Of a stretch of DNA of 64,000 nt, positions 54,517 to 63,196 are shown one piece after another. The first letter of the stretch is position 1. Every line of letters begins with the position of its first letter. The stretch covers positions 62,001 through 126,000 of the forward strand of contig DUBZ01000061.1 of NCBI GenBank assembly GCA_012960035.1. The letters are read 5' to 3'. Origin of the DNA: Myxococcales bacterium (GTDB taxonomy: Bacteria > Myxococcota_A > UBA9160 > UBA4427). A model generated the notes under the pieces. The model saw only the letters and a program-made list of their open reading frames with translations. It had not been told where the DNA came from and searched no databases. Position numbers and translations under genes: made by a program.

Positions 54517-55023
54517 CTAATCGAAAGGGGTGCCGTAGCCAGCGCGTTGATCGTATGTTGCGAGGGGATTGGCGGATTCGTCGCCGAAAATTGTAAGGGG
54601 CCGATCTTCCTGAGTGCATTCAGACAGCCAGCTGGCGATGCCGACGCGGGTCGACGTCGACTTCAGGTTCCAATCCGATTCGCGCACGACGACTTTCCCC
54701 GGGTTGATGCTGACGATCAGGGCGTCCATTTCCAATCGAGCGTTGTTGTCGCATCGGTCATAGATGATCCGCCCTTGTTTTGAGAGATGTCCGGGAACGT
54801 CTCCCCTCTGCGGGATCTCCGATGGCGTTCGCCCGGTCGTGCTTGTTTCGAAATCATTGCGCGTGTCTGCAGGCATTGTGGAGCCGTCTGGGGAAGCGGG
54901 CTTTGAGGCGGGGTCCGAAAGGCGCCAGGCAATTCCAATCCCGATCATGACAACCAGGCCGATGAGCAGGATCGGGTAGCGACGGGTCGAAGGTTCGCGG
55001 CGTGATGAATCCGGCTCGCTCAT
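54517..55023 (-). CDS. hypothetical single-pass membrane protein
   Basis: This 168-residue protein starts MSEPDSSRREPSTRRYPILL with one transmembrane segment (ILLIGLVVMIGIGIAWRLS), a proline/serine/threonine-rich linker and a soluble domain. The domain includes IIYDRCDNNARLEMDALIVS and WLSECTQEDRPLTIFG, where two cysteines may form a disulfide. I do not recognise the family. It starts 12 bases after the stop of the large surface protein at 55035, so the two are probably co-transcribed and functionally linked. A start at 55053 would overlap that gene. Confidence 0.65.
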   Translation of the reverse strand: MSEPDSSRREPSTRRYPILLIGLVVMIGIGIAWRLSDPASKPASPDGSTMPADTRNDFETSTTGRTPSEIPQRGDVPGHLSKQGRIIYDRCDNNARLEMDALIVSINPGKVVVRESDWNLKSTSTRVGIASWLSECTQEDRPLTIFGDESANPLATYDQRAGYGTPFD

Positions 55024-55034
55024 CGAAAGTCCGA

Positions 55035-58000
55035 TCAGCTTTCCGGCGCCCACTTCCGATGCAGCATCCGATACGAGATCGCGCAGGAGATTGAACTCAA
55101 GATGAACAAGCCCAACAGGGATGCAGCCGGAACGGCGGGAACACTGGGGAAAGAAGCGGGGTTGGTCGGATCGGTTCCCTCCAAAATCTCGAAGTCGTCG
55201 TCGAACGAATCGCCGTCTGTGTCGCTCAGAAGTGGATCCGTACCCGTATTGAAGGCCGAAACGAAGCTGCCGGTATTGGTCTCGTAGACGTCGAGCAACG
55301 TGTCATTGTCGTCGTCCTGATCGCAGGCGTCGCCGGCCGAGTCGGTATCCGTGTCGGTCTGAAGATCGTTTGGGGCATCTGGACAATTGTCGGCACCGTC
55401 AAGAAATGCATCCCGGTCTCGATTGATTCCAACCCGCGTGCCGCTTCCCGGTGGTACGCACGTATAGGTCAGAGGTCCGTCGGTTGTGGCCAAGGCGCGG
55501 AGAGCAGCATCGACGATCGTCGCTCCTGAATCGTCTTCGAAGTGAACGGGCCCAGGTCGATAGACCCAACCTCGGCGCGCAACGCCCACCGTACCGGAAA
55601 CCACCAAATCGCATTCCTTTAAACTGGATCCTATGGCGAGGGAGGCAAAGGAGGTACTGGCCGCCGAGATCATGGCGTCGATGCGCGCGCCGACGATACC
55701 CGCGTTCGTCGCGTCGAGCGTCACTTGTTGACCGACCATCGGCGCAAGGTCCGTGTTGAATGCGAAGAGGAAGTCGACGATATCGTCGACCTCGGTCGCG
55801 ATCAGCCCTGGGAACGCCGAGACAAAATTGGTCGGGTTGTCCGTCGATCCCGTGGAGAGGATGCCGAATCCACGTACCTGATCTCCGGTATGCGTCGCGG
55901 GCACGTTGGCCGCAACGTCGAGAAAGGACCCGAACATCCCGACTTTCGTATGCAAGCTGCGAAGCTGAGGCACCTTGGCGGCATTACCGGCGGAGCCGTT
56001 GGTTCCGAAGAATCCATTCGCTGGGTCCAGTATGTGGCACGTCGTACAAGTCACGGGGGCCGGGATCGGCTTGGTCGTAAAATTCGCTAGCCCATTGGCC
56101 TCCGAAGCCGTGAGCGAATTGTCGATGTTGCGAACCGAATTCGGCGGCATTGTGATCTGCAGAGCAAAATCTGTGAACTTCTGCATGTCGGCTTGACTGA
56201 GTACGCCATCTTTCCCGACGAGTCCTTCGAATGCGACTCGAAAATTCATGAACGAATGATCTTCCTGACAGGCTGCACCGGTGACCTCCACGCACAAGTC
56301 TTCGCCTTCGATTCCATGAAGTCGATCGCCTCGCCAATGCATCGCGCCATGTGTGGCGATACTGCGAAAGGTCTGAGTCGTCATCGGCCCCTTCATGGAA
56401 TGGAAAGTGGCTGCCGGGCCGGAGAAGGGGGCTGCGGGCTGATTGTTGTTGGTCACGACGCCATCGGGGTTGCCAAGATTCCAGGCCAGTGAATCAACGT
56501 CGCCGAAGATATGGCAACTCGAACATGAGGCTTCGCCGTTTCCGGAGGTCAGGAAGGCGTCGTAGAGGAAGGGGCGCCCTTCGACGACGATCGTGGGCTC
56601 TGGATTAAAAAGGGGCACGGTCTGGAATGTGGTCGCGTTGTTGAGATCGATGACGTTGATCGAATTGTCGAAACGGGTCAGCACGTAGAGGCGGTTGTGG
56701 GTTTCGTCGAGAATCAATCCGCTCGGGCCACCGCCGGTCGAGATGTAGTTTGCGCTTTCGGTTGTCGGATCAAAGACGTCGCTCTCAAGATCGTTCGCGT
56801 CGAAGACGCCGACCTTGGCCGATCCGTAGGCTGCGACGTAGAGTGTCGAACCGTCTGATGAGAAGACCATGTCCACGGGAGTTGCGAGACTATGATTCTT
56901 GGCCGTCGGGTCAACGAGGTCCGGCGTATCCGTATGGAGTTTGCTGTAGTCGATATGCTTGTTCAGATGGCGCACGTCGACGGTACCGACTCCACTCAGT
57001 ACGCTGACACGGGAAAGCGACAGCCGTCCCTGCACGGTACTGCCACCGCCACCGGGTCCCTCGAAGAGCACCTCGTTCGGAGAGTCGATGTTGCTGACGT
57101 AAATCTTTCCGTTGCCTGGCCGAACCGCCATGTTGAAGAGAATCGTTCCGACGTGGTCGAACTCCGCGACGCCGCCGGCGATCAGAGAGTCGGCTGAAAC
57201 CGCGAATACGTCGTGGTCCGGTAGATCAAACATCACGACGCTGTCCACGTTCGTGCCCGCTTGATTTTCCCAGTGGTTCGTCGAGTTGTTGTACTTGGCG
57301 ATCGACCCGGTGAAGGGCGCGACGACCGAAGGCGGCCCGACGCTTGCCCCGGGCCCATCCATTCCGGCAGGGAGTGTGAGGCCCCCATTGATGCAGCCGG
57401 TGGACGGGTTAAAGCTGTTGCAGACCGCCTGATTGCTCAACGACGTCGTCTGATTGCCGGAGTGAAATCCCGCGACGTAGACCGTCGCTTGATCATTGCT
57501 GACCGCGAGAGCACGCGGTGTGTCCGTAAAGAAGGTCATGATTTCGATAGGGTCGCCGCCGATCGCTGTTCCCGGTGCCGTCGCGTCGAAGACCCAGACA
57601 TCGGCACGGCCAATGCCTTCCGCCTTGAGTTGCGGGTCACCACCGCCGATCGCGCCTGAAATGGTCAGGCGGTGTTGACCACGATGCGCCGTGGTGATGA
57701 ACGCGCGATCCGTGGTGTCTCCGGCGAAGACGATGTCACGTGGTTCGTCGCCGACGATCAACGTCTGGACAACCGCGGGCACGGGAAGGCTGGGGTCGAC
57801 GATGCTAACGCTATCCGACAGGTGATTGACGACCCAGACGCGCCCGTCGCTCGCGACGGCGACCGCGCAGGGCTCTACGCCAACGGGGACGGAAGCCGTC
57901 TTGATCAAGCCTACTGCAGTGACATTGAAGATCTCGAGTTCGCCGTCGGGAATATTGGTCGCGTAGAGTTCGAGCCCGTTGGCGGAGACGGCGAGCGGGC

Positions 58001-58124
58001 GCACGGGGCCGGTCTCGAAGGTCACGAAGTCGGCGCGTGCGGGACCGACCGAAATGAATAGGACGGCGCCAAGGAGACAGGCAATCAGAATACGACGGAG
58101 CGATTCAGCCACTGTGATGAACAT
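55035..58124 (-). CDS. exported propeller/diheme/TSP3 protein with PEP-CTERM-like tail
   Basis: The 1029-residue protein has a signal peptide (1-31) and then YVTN-type beta-propeller repeats to about residue 510 (VEPCAVAVASDGRVWVVN, MVFSSDGSTLYVAAYGSAKV). A MauG/cytochrome c peroxidase-like diheme region carries CSSCH at 534-538 and CTTCH at 693-697. A loop domain, thrombospondin type 3 calcium repeats (about 900-985, DNCPDAPND, DACDQDDDND) and a C-terminal sorting tail (VPAVPAASLLGLFIL, helix, RMLHRK) follow. It is probably surface-exposed and redox active. The tail suggests processing by an exosortase-like enzyme, none of which lies in the window. Confidence 0.82.
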   Translation of the reverse strand: MFITVAESLRRILIACLLGAVLFISVGPARADFVTFETGPVRPLAVSANGLELYATNIPDGELEIFNVTAVGLIKTASVPVGVEPCAVAVASDGRVWVVNHLSDSVSIVDPSLPVPAVVQTLIVGDEPRDIVFAGDTTDRAFITTAHRGQHRLTISGAIGGGDPQLKAEGIGRADVWVFDATAPGTAIGGDPIEIMTFFTDTPRALAVSNDQATVYVAGFHSGNQTTSLSNQAVCNSFNPSTGCINGGLTLPAGMDGPGASVGPPSVVAPFTGSIAKYNNSTNHWENQAGTNVDSVVMFDLPDHDVFAVSADSLIAGGVAEFDHVGTILFNMAVRPGNGKIYVSNIDSPNEVLFEGPGGGGSTVQGRLSLSRVSVLSGVGTVDVRHLNKHIDYSKLHTDTPDLVDPTAKNHSLATPVDMVFSSDGSTLYVAAYGSAKVGVFDANDLESDVFDPTTESANYISTGGGPSGLILDETHNRLYVLTRFDNSINVIDLNNATTFQTVPLFNPEPTIVVEGRPFLYDAFLTSGNGEASCSSCHIFGDVDSLAWNLGNPDGVVTNNNQPAAPFSGPAATFHSMKGPMTTQTFRSIATHGAMHWRGDRLHGIEGEDLCVEVTGAACQEDHSFMNFRVAFEGLVGKDGVLSQADMQKFTDFALQITMPPNSVRNIDNSLTASEANGLANFTTKPIPAPVTCTTCHILDPANGFFGTNGSAGNAAKVPQLRSLHTKVGMFGSFLDVAANVPATHTGDQVRGFGILSTGSTDNPTNFVSAFPGLIATEVDDIVDFLFAFNTDLAPMVGQQVTLDATNAGIVGARIDAMISAASTSFASLAIGSSLKECDLVVSGTVGVARRGWVYRPGPVHFEDDSGATIVDAALRALATTDGPLTYTCVPPGSGTRVGINRDRDAFLDGADNCPDAPNDLQTDTDTDSAGDACDQDDDNDTLLDVYETNTGSFVSAFNTGTDPLLSDTDGDSFDDDFEILEGTDPTNPASFPSVPAVPAASLLGLFILSSISCAISYRMLHRKWAPES

Positions 58125-58686
58125 CCAATACTTTTCGACTTCAGCTTCGGTCTGCGCCGCTTGCCGGGTAGGCCTGGGCTGGAGACCGCTTGGTATTCTA
58201 CACCCGACGCACTTCGCCGATCAACGAAAATCTGGCTTGGTCGAGTACATCCTCCGTCGCTGCGAATTTGAGTACGCGGCGGGTCGGAAACAAGAAGAAT
58301 GAAAGACGCAATTGACGGGCAAAACCGAGCCGTCCGTTGGTCGATCGAAGCGGGCGTGAGTGAGTGCCCCGTAGCAGTCGTTTGGTGTCACGGAACGGTG
58401 TCCCGTCTGCACACAGGAGAATCAGAGGCATTGAGCCACGAAGATCCAACAGCGTGCTGGGGCGTTCGATCAGAGTTGCGTGCGGATGCAAAGCAAGTGC
58501 GTGGGCGCGCGCGCCCTGTTGGCGAATTGGTGAAAAGCGCTGTGCAAAAGAAGAGGTCGGCAGCATGCTCAAATGTCTGCGCGGCGAGCGGATCATTGGC
58601 GATCGCCGATGGTTTCATGTCGGATGCATTGACGATTCACCTGCACGGTCATCGCAAGATGTGTGCGCTTCGGCTAGTTTGAACAG
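58125..58686. other. intergenic stretch without an identified gene
   Basis: About 560 bases lie between the divergent surface-protein and sulfatase genes. Open frames exist on both strands (58198-58596 minus, 58299-58682 plus), but neither looks like a known protein or has a good ribosome-binding site. Promoters for both flanking genes should lie here. Confidence 0.35.
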
Positions 58687-60252
58687 ATGCCGAATCGACT
58701 ACTGGCCGTCTCGTTTCGGCCGCTCTCGCTTCTGATCGTGCTGGCCATCGCCGTGCTCGGCTGCTCTCCCGCAGTGGATTCGGATGCGGGCACGGATCAG
58801 ATCGGCGACTCGAATGTGCAGATCTCAGTCGAGAGAAGTCGCCAACGGGTCGAGGCTGAATCGAGTGACTCGACGACACAAACTACGCCATCGTTGATCA
58901 TCTTGATCTCGATCGACACGCTGCGGCCGGACCACCTTGGCCAGTACGGGTATCCGATCGACACGTCGCCCAATCTCGATGAATTCAGTCGCGAAGGGGT
59001 GCTTTTCGAGGATGCTAGTTCGACGGCGCCTTGGACACTTCCCTCGCACGCATCCATGTTGACGGGACTCTATCCGCTTCGACACGGCGCCGTGAGCATG
59101 GCTCGAAAGATGAGCGAGACGGTTCCTACATTGGCAACGCTGCTCGCGGAGCGCGGATTTGAAACCGCGGCGGTCGTCAATTCGACCTATCTGAAGGAGC
59201 AGGCCTGGGGCCTCGATCGCGGTTTCCAGAAGCACCGCTACGTGTTTGAGTCGCTTCGCCGATTAGGGCCTTCGACTAAGGTGACCAATCAGGCCATGCA
59301 GTGGATTAGGGGCCGAGATGACCGGCCCCTGTTCGTCTTTATGCATTACTACGATGTCCACAGTAGCTATCGCTCGCTTCCGAAGTTCGAGCGCCTCTTT
59401 GTCAAACCCTACGAAGGGAGCGCGGACGGAACGAATCTGCAGCTCTATCTGGCAGACTTGGAAGAAGAGACTTATCAGAGGTGCCGCGAAGAATTCGCCA
59501 AGAACCCATGTCTGCTTCCCAATGGGAGTGTCCTCGATCCGTCCGTAGGGAGACCGGAATTCGACGAGCGCGACATCGCGCACACCGTAGCGCTCTACGA
59601 CGCGGGGATTCGGCAGATTGACGACGAGTTGGGTCGCCTTTTCAGGTTCCTGCGCGAATGGGAGCTGACTGATGACAGCCTGGTGATGGTCACATCGGAC
59701 CACGGAGAAGAGTTCTTCGAGCACGGGAGCGTCGAACATTCGACGGCGCACTACGAAGAGACGATCCGTGTTCCGATATTGATGCGTGGCCCGGGGGTTC
59801 CGAAAGGTCAACGTATTCAGGAGCGGGTTTCTCTCGTCGACGTGACTCCGACCATACTTGCTCTCGCGGGGGCCGCAGTACCCGCCGGAATGGACGGGAT
59901 CGATCTGTCACAGATCTGGAGGGGTGATGTCGACACGAGCGTCTTCGACAATCGGGCGATTTTTTCCGAGGCCTCTGGAGTGAGGGCTGGTAAGAACTTG
60001 CGAAGATCAATTCGCAATGGGAATTACAAGCTGCATTACGAGGTCGTCGATCGAACTCATCAGCTTTTCGATCTCGCGGTTGACCCCTCGGAGAAGATCA
60101 ATATTGCCGACGATCATCCTGAGATTGCTGCAGATCTCATCGATCAACTCACGGCGCGATATCAGTCTCCCCGAGAGTTAGAAACCTCCGAGATCGAGGT
60201 AGACAAGGAATCCAGAGAGATGTTGAAAGCCCTTGGGTATCTCAATTGGTGA
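58687..60252 (+). CDS. sulfatase-fold lipoprotein with threonine active-site variant
   Basis: This 521-residue protein has a lipoprotein signal (AIAVLGC, Cys26) and an alkaline phosphatase-superfamily sulfatase domain. The metal site is in ISIDTLRPDHLGQYG (Asp77) and VTSDHGEEFFEHG. The position of the formylglycine-forming C/S-x-P-x-R motif reads APWTLPSHASMLTG, that is Thr-Leu-Pro-Ser-His. The usual formylglycine cannot be made, so it may be a phosphodiesterase, phosphoethanolamine transferase-like enzyme or a Thr-nucleophile hydrolase. It should sit in the periplasm or outer membrane. No anSME maturase gene is adjacent. Confidence 0.88.
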   Translation: MPNRLLAVSFRPLSLLIVLAIAVLGCSPAVDSDAGTDQIGDSNVQISVERSRQRVEAESSDSTTQTTPSLIILISIDTLRPDHLGQYGYPIDTSPNLDEFSREGVLFEDASSTAPWTLPSHASMLTGLYPLRHGAVSMARKMSETVPTLATLLAERGFETAAVVNSTYLKEQAWGLDRGFQKHRYVFESLRRLGPSTKVTNQAMQWIRGRDDRPLFVFMHYYDVHSSYRSLPKFERLFVKPYEGSADGTNLQLYLADLEEETYQRCREEFAKNPCLLPNGSVLDPSVGRPEFDERDIAHTVALYDAGIRQIDDELGRLFRFLREWELTDDSLVMVTSDHGEEFFEHGSVEHSTAHYEETIRVPILMRGPGVPKGQRIQERVSLVDVTPTILALAGAAVPAGMDGIDLSQIWRGDVDTSVFDNRAIFSEASGVRAGKNLRRSIRNGNYKLHYEVVDRTHQLFDLAVDPSEKINIADDHPEIAADLIDQLTARYQSPRELETSEIEVDKESREMLKALGYLNW

Positions 60253-60357
60253 CCGGGCGGGCGACCTGTCTTGATGGTCCGCTCATGAGGCCGTTGAAAT
60301 CTGCAGAGTCGGATCGGAGACTCCCTCGAGAGTTGGGAAGGCGACACGGATTAGTCC

Positions 60358-61134
60358 TCAGTAGTTACTCATCCCACCGTCCACAGTGTAAAAGGAACCC
60401 GACACGAAGCGCGCGTCCTCGCTGCAGAGGAAAGAGATGACGGCCGCGACCTCGTCTGGTGTGCCGTACCGCCCGAGCGGGATCTGCATTTCGATGCCGG
60501 CCTTCATACCGGCTTCTTCTCCCGGCGCCATCCCCGACTCCAGTGATCGCATCATCCGGGTTTCGATCGGGGCTGGTCCGACGGCATTCACGCGGATCTT
60601 TTCAGACCCGTATCCAATCGCCGCAGATTTCGTCAAACCAATGACGGCGTGCTTGCTGGCCGCATAAGGTGCGACCGTTGGCCCACCCATCACGCCCATC
60701 ACAGAGGCCAGATTCACGATCGCTCCGCCGCCGCGCTTGCGCAGTTCGGGAATGACAGCCTTCATGCCTAGAAACACGCCCTTTACATTGACGGCCATGA
60801 CTTGATCGAAGACGGCTTCGGGCGAGTCCTCGATGGCTGCGACTGCGCCTTCCGTGCCAGCATTGTTGACGAGAAAGTCCACGCCGCCGAAGCGGCGCGT
60901 GGTTTCGGCGATCACTCGCTGCCAATCGTCCCAGGAAGAAACGTCGTGCGCGGCGGTCAGCACTTCACCGCCCGATTGCTCGACTGCCGCCGCGGTTTCC
61001 TCGATCGGCGCGTCTTTTAGATCCGTCGCGACCACACGCGCCCCGTTGAGAACGAATCGTTCCACCGTGGCACGCCCGATTCCTCCGGCTGCTCCAGTGA
61101 CAATGACAACCTTGTCTTCAAAATGCTTGCTCAT
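60358..61134 (-). CDS. short-chain dehydrogenase/reductase (SDR)
   Basis: This 258-residue classical SDR has the loop VIVTGAAGGIGRATVERFVL, the NNAG motif in VDFLVNNAGTEGAVA, the catalytic serine in VNLASVMGVMGG and YAASK. It ends ARFVSGSFYTVDGGMSNY. A CAGGAG site precedes the ATG at 61134. It uses NAD(P) to oxidise or reduce a hydroxyl group; the substrate is unknown. It follows the small lipoprotein gene on the same strand after 26 bases and may be co-transcribed. Confidence 0.92.
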   Translation of the reverse strand: MSKHFEDKVVIVTGAAGGIGRATVERFVLNGARVVATDLKDAPIEETAAAVEQSGGEVLTAAHDVSSWDDWQRVIAETTRRFGGVDFLVNNAGTEGAVAAIEDSPEAVFDQVMAVNVKGVFLGMKAVIPELRKRGGGAIVNLASVMGVMGGPTVAPYAASKHAVIGLTKSAAIGYGSEKIRVNAVGPAPIETRMMRSLESGMAPGEEAGMKAGIEMQIPLGRYGTPDEVAAVISFLCSEDARFVSGSFYTVDGGMSNY

Positions 61135-61160
61135 GATTTTCTCCTGAATGTTTGGGACGC

Positions 61161-61697
61161 CTACCCACCGCGATTGTTGAGGTTGATACGCGTCAGACTT
61201 GTTTTTCGAGGGCGGAATTCGTTCCTAGATTTCGCGCCCGGGTTGGCGCCGCATGTGAGTTCTCCGCTCGAGTCGATTGATCCAAAATTCGATGAGAGCG
61301 AGGCGACCTGGTGCATCGTCGATTCGAGCTGTGGGCGCGTGAGTGTGGAGAGCGGGTGCATGAACGCAGCGCAGATAACGCCCTCATTGATCGCATAGCG
61401 CACGTCGAGGGTTGAGTGGAAGTTCGCGATCAACAGGATTTCGAGACGGGCGGCTTCGGCCGCATTCAGTCGGGCGATCGGCGCGATGAGGCACATCCGG
61501 TCATGGACCTCGTCCGAAACGCAAGCGATTGCAATCCCCTTGTATTGGATCTCCACGACATCCGTGGAGACCCTGGCGACTCCTGCGATTTTTTCGATGT
61601 GGTCGAAAATGGATTGCTGGGACATCACATCTGGCGGGCTTGTTGCGCAGCCGAAGATCATGAAGGTGACCGAAAGCATGATGGCGAAACGGTTCAT
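61161..61697 (-). CDS. small lipoprotein, possible YbjN-like domain
   Basis: This 178-residue protein starts MNRFAIMLSVTFMIFGCATS, with a lipobox ending in FGC at Cys17. The body includes VVEIQYKGIAIACVSDEV, IARLNAAEAARLEILLIANF and VICAAFMHPLSTLTRPQLES. This order resembles the YbjN/type III chaperone fold (a substrate- or regulator-binding helix-sheet module). The C-terminal 30 residues are basic and disordered. The start at 61697 is chosen for the signal peptide; a longer frame runs into the MATE gene. Function unknown. Confidence 0.6.
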   Translation of the reverse strand: MNRFAIMLSVTFMIFGCATSPPDVMSQQSIFDHIEKIAGVARVSTDVVEIQYKGIAIACVSDEVHDRMCLIAPIARLNAAEAARLEILLIANFHSTLDVRYAINEGVICAAFMHPLSTLTRPQLESTMHQVASLSSNFGSIDSSGELTCGANPGAKSRNEFRPRKTSLTRINLNNRGG

Positions 61698-61768
61698 GCC
61701 CACTATTTGTCTCCTTCTTCGACTTTTCTCGCCTTGGGTCGCGCGCAAGATAGCGTGTGAAATGACCT

Positions 61769-63124
61769 TCAACGATCCTCGATCGACCGACGCAAGCTCG
61801 GGTAGAACAGCATGAGGCTCAATGCGCGAGCGATCACGTAGGCGATGAAGGCTATCCACAGCCCTCGATACCCCTGGGCACTGGAACTCCACAGGACGAT
61901 CAAGAACACCAGCATCGACAGGGCAGCGGCGTTTCGCATGTCGCGAGTACGGGTCGCGCCAATGAAAATTCCATCGAGCTGAAAGGCTCCAAAGGAGAAT
62001 AGGATGTAGATCGCGGCATAGGGCACATGCTGTGTGGCCAGATTCCTCACAGAAGCGTGAGTCGTTAGGCCTGCAACAATCTCGTCTCCGAGGAAGTACG
62101 TGGCTAGGGCGAGGCCGAGTGCCGTGATTGCGGCGAGCTGGCTAGAGCGCGACACCGCGGCATCGAACATCATCCGTCGCCGCGCCCCGATCGCCTGTCC
62201 GATCACGGCCTCTGCGACGAATGCAAAGCCGTCTAGGAAATACGCGCTGAACCCGATCATCTGTAGAAGGATGTGATTGGCCGCCAGAACGGTATCGCCG
62301 AACTTAGCGGCCTGGTTGGTGAACAGGGCAAAGCTGGACACGAGAATCAAGGTTCGCAGTAGAATGTTGAAGTTGGCGGTCAGAGTCTTCGCCAACTTCG
62401 CAGCATTCTTGATCCGGGGCCAGGGCCAGAAACTTTCGCTGTCGCTGTGTCGCCTGCGGAGTAGCTGCCGAGCCAGGAAGAGGGCCAAGATTAGACTCGT
62501 CCACTCGGCAATTGCTGTTCCGAGTGCGATTCCCTCTGCGCCCCATCCCAATGCCCCAGCAAGCAAGAGATCCAGGACGATGTTCACACCATTGAGGAAC
62601 AACTGAACCAGGAGCAGGGTCCGGCTCTGTCCCAGACCGACGAAGCAGCCCATTAGCGCGAACATGCACAAACTGGCGGGCGCGCCCCAAATGCGGATCA
62701 GGAAATACGCCTCGGCTGTGTGTTCAACGGCCTCACTTGCTCCCAGGAGCCAGAGCGAAGCCCAGACGATTGGCCTTTGAAGCATGACGAGGCTGACACC
62801 CAGGACAATCGCCAGCACGAGAGCGCGGGCGACGGTGGCGCGCACCTCGGCTTCGTCCGCGGCGCCAGAAGCTTGGGCGACGAACCCGGTCGTTCCCATG
62901 CGAAGGAATCCAAAGCCCCAGTAGACGAAGGTGAAGATTAGGGCCCCGAGCGCAATCGCCCCAAGATCCGTCACGGTACCGGTGTGTCCGATGATGGCCG
63001 TGTCCGCCAGGCCTAGCAGCGGAACCGAAGAGTTGGCCACCACGATCGGCCAGGCCATTCGAAACAGTTCAGAGCGATTAGGTGCGAGAAACTCCGACTC
63101 GTTGTCGTTTTCTGAATCGGACAT
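61769..63124 (-). CDS. MATE family efflux transporter (DinF-like)
   Basis: The 451-residue protein has 12 predicted membrane helices in two repeats. Diagnostic motifs are FRMAWPIVVANSSVPLLGLA DTAIIGHTG near the N-terminus, GFGFLRMGTTGFVAQASGA and FLDGFAFVAEAVIGQAIGAR in the second half. The DinF branch exports cationic or organic compounds with H+ or Na+. The ATG is at 63124. It lies 72 bases downstream of the phosphotransferase gene on the same strand. Confidence 0.92.
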   Translation of the reverse strand: MSDSENDNESEFLAPNRSELFRMAWPIVVANSSVPLLGLADTAIIGHTGTVTDLGAIALGALIFTFVYWGFGFLRMGTTGFVAQASGAADEAEVRATVARALVLAIVLGVSLVMLQRPIVWASLWLLGASEAVEHTAEAYFLIRIWGAPASLCMFALMGCFVGLGQSRTLLLVQLFLNGVNIVLDLLLAGALGWGAEGIALGTAIAEWTSLILALFLARQLLRRRHSDSESFWPWPRIKNAAKLAKTLTANFNILLRTLILVSSFALFTNQAAKFGDTVLAANHILLQMIGFSAYFLDGFAFVAEAVIGQAIGARRRMMFDAAVSRSSQLAAITALGLALATYFLGDEIVAGLTTHASVRNLATQHVPYAAIYILFSFGAFQLDGIFIGATRTRDMRNAAALSMLVFLIVLWSSSAQGYRGLWIAFIAYVIARALSLMLFYPSLRRSIEDR

Positions 63125-63196
63125 CTGTGGAACTCTACACGACTGGGTTCATTGCTGAGAATTCCATGGAGCGATGATCGTCGGTTGCGCCGCGGT

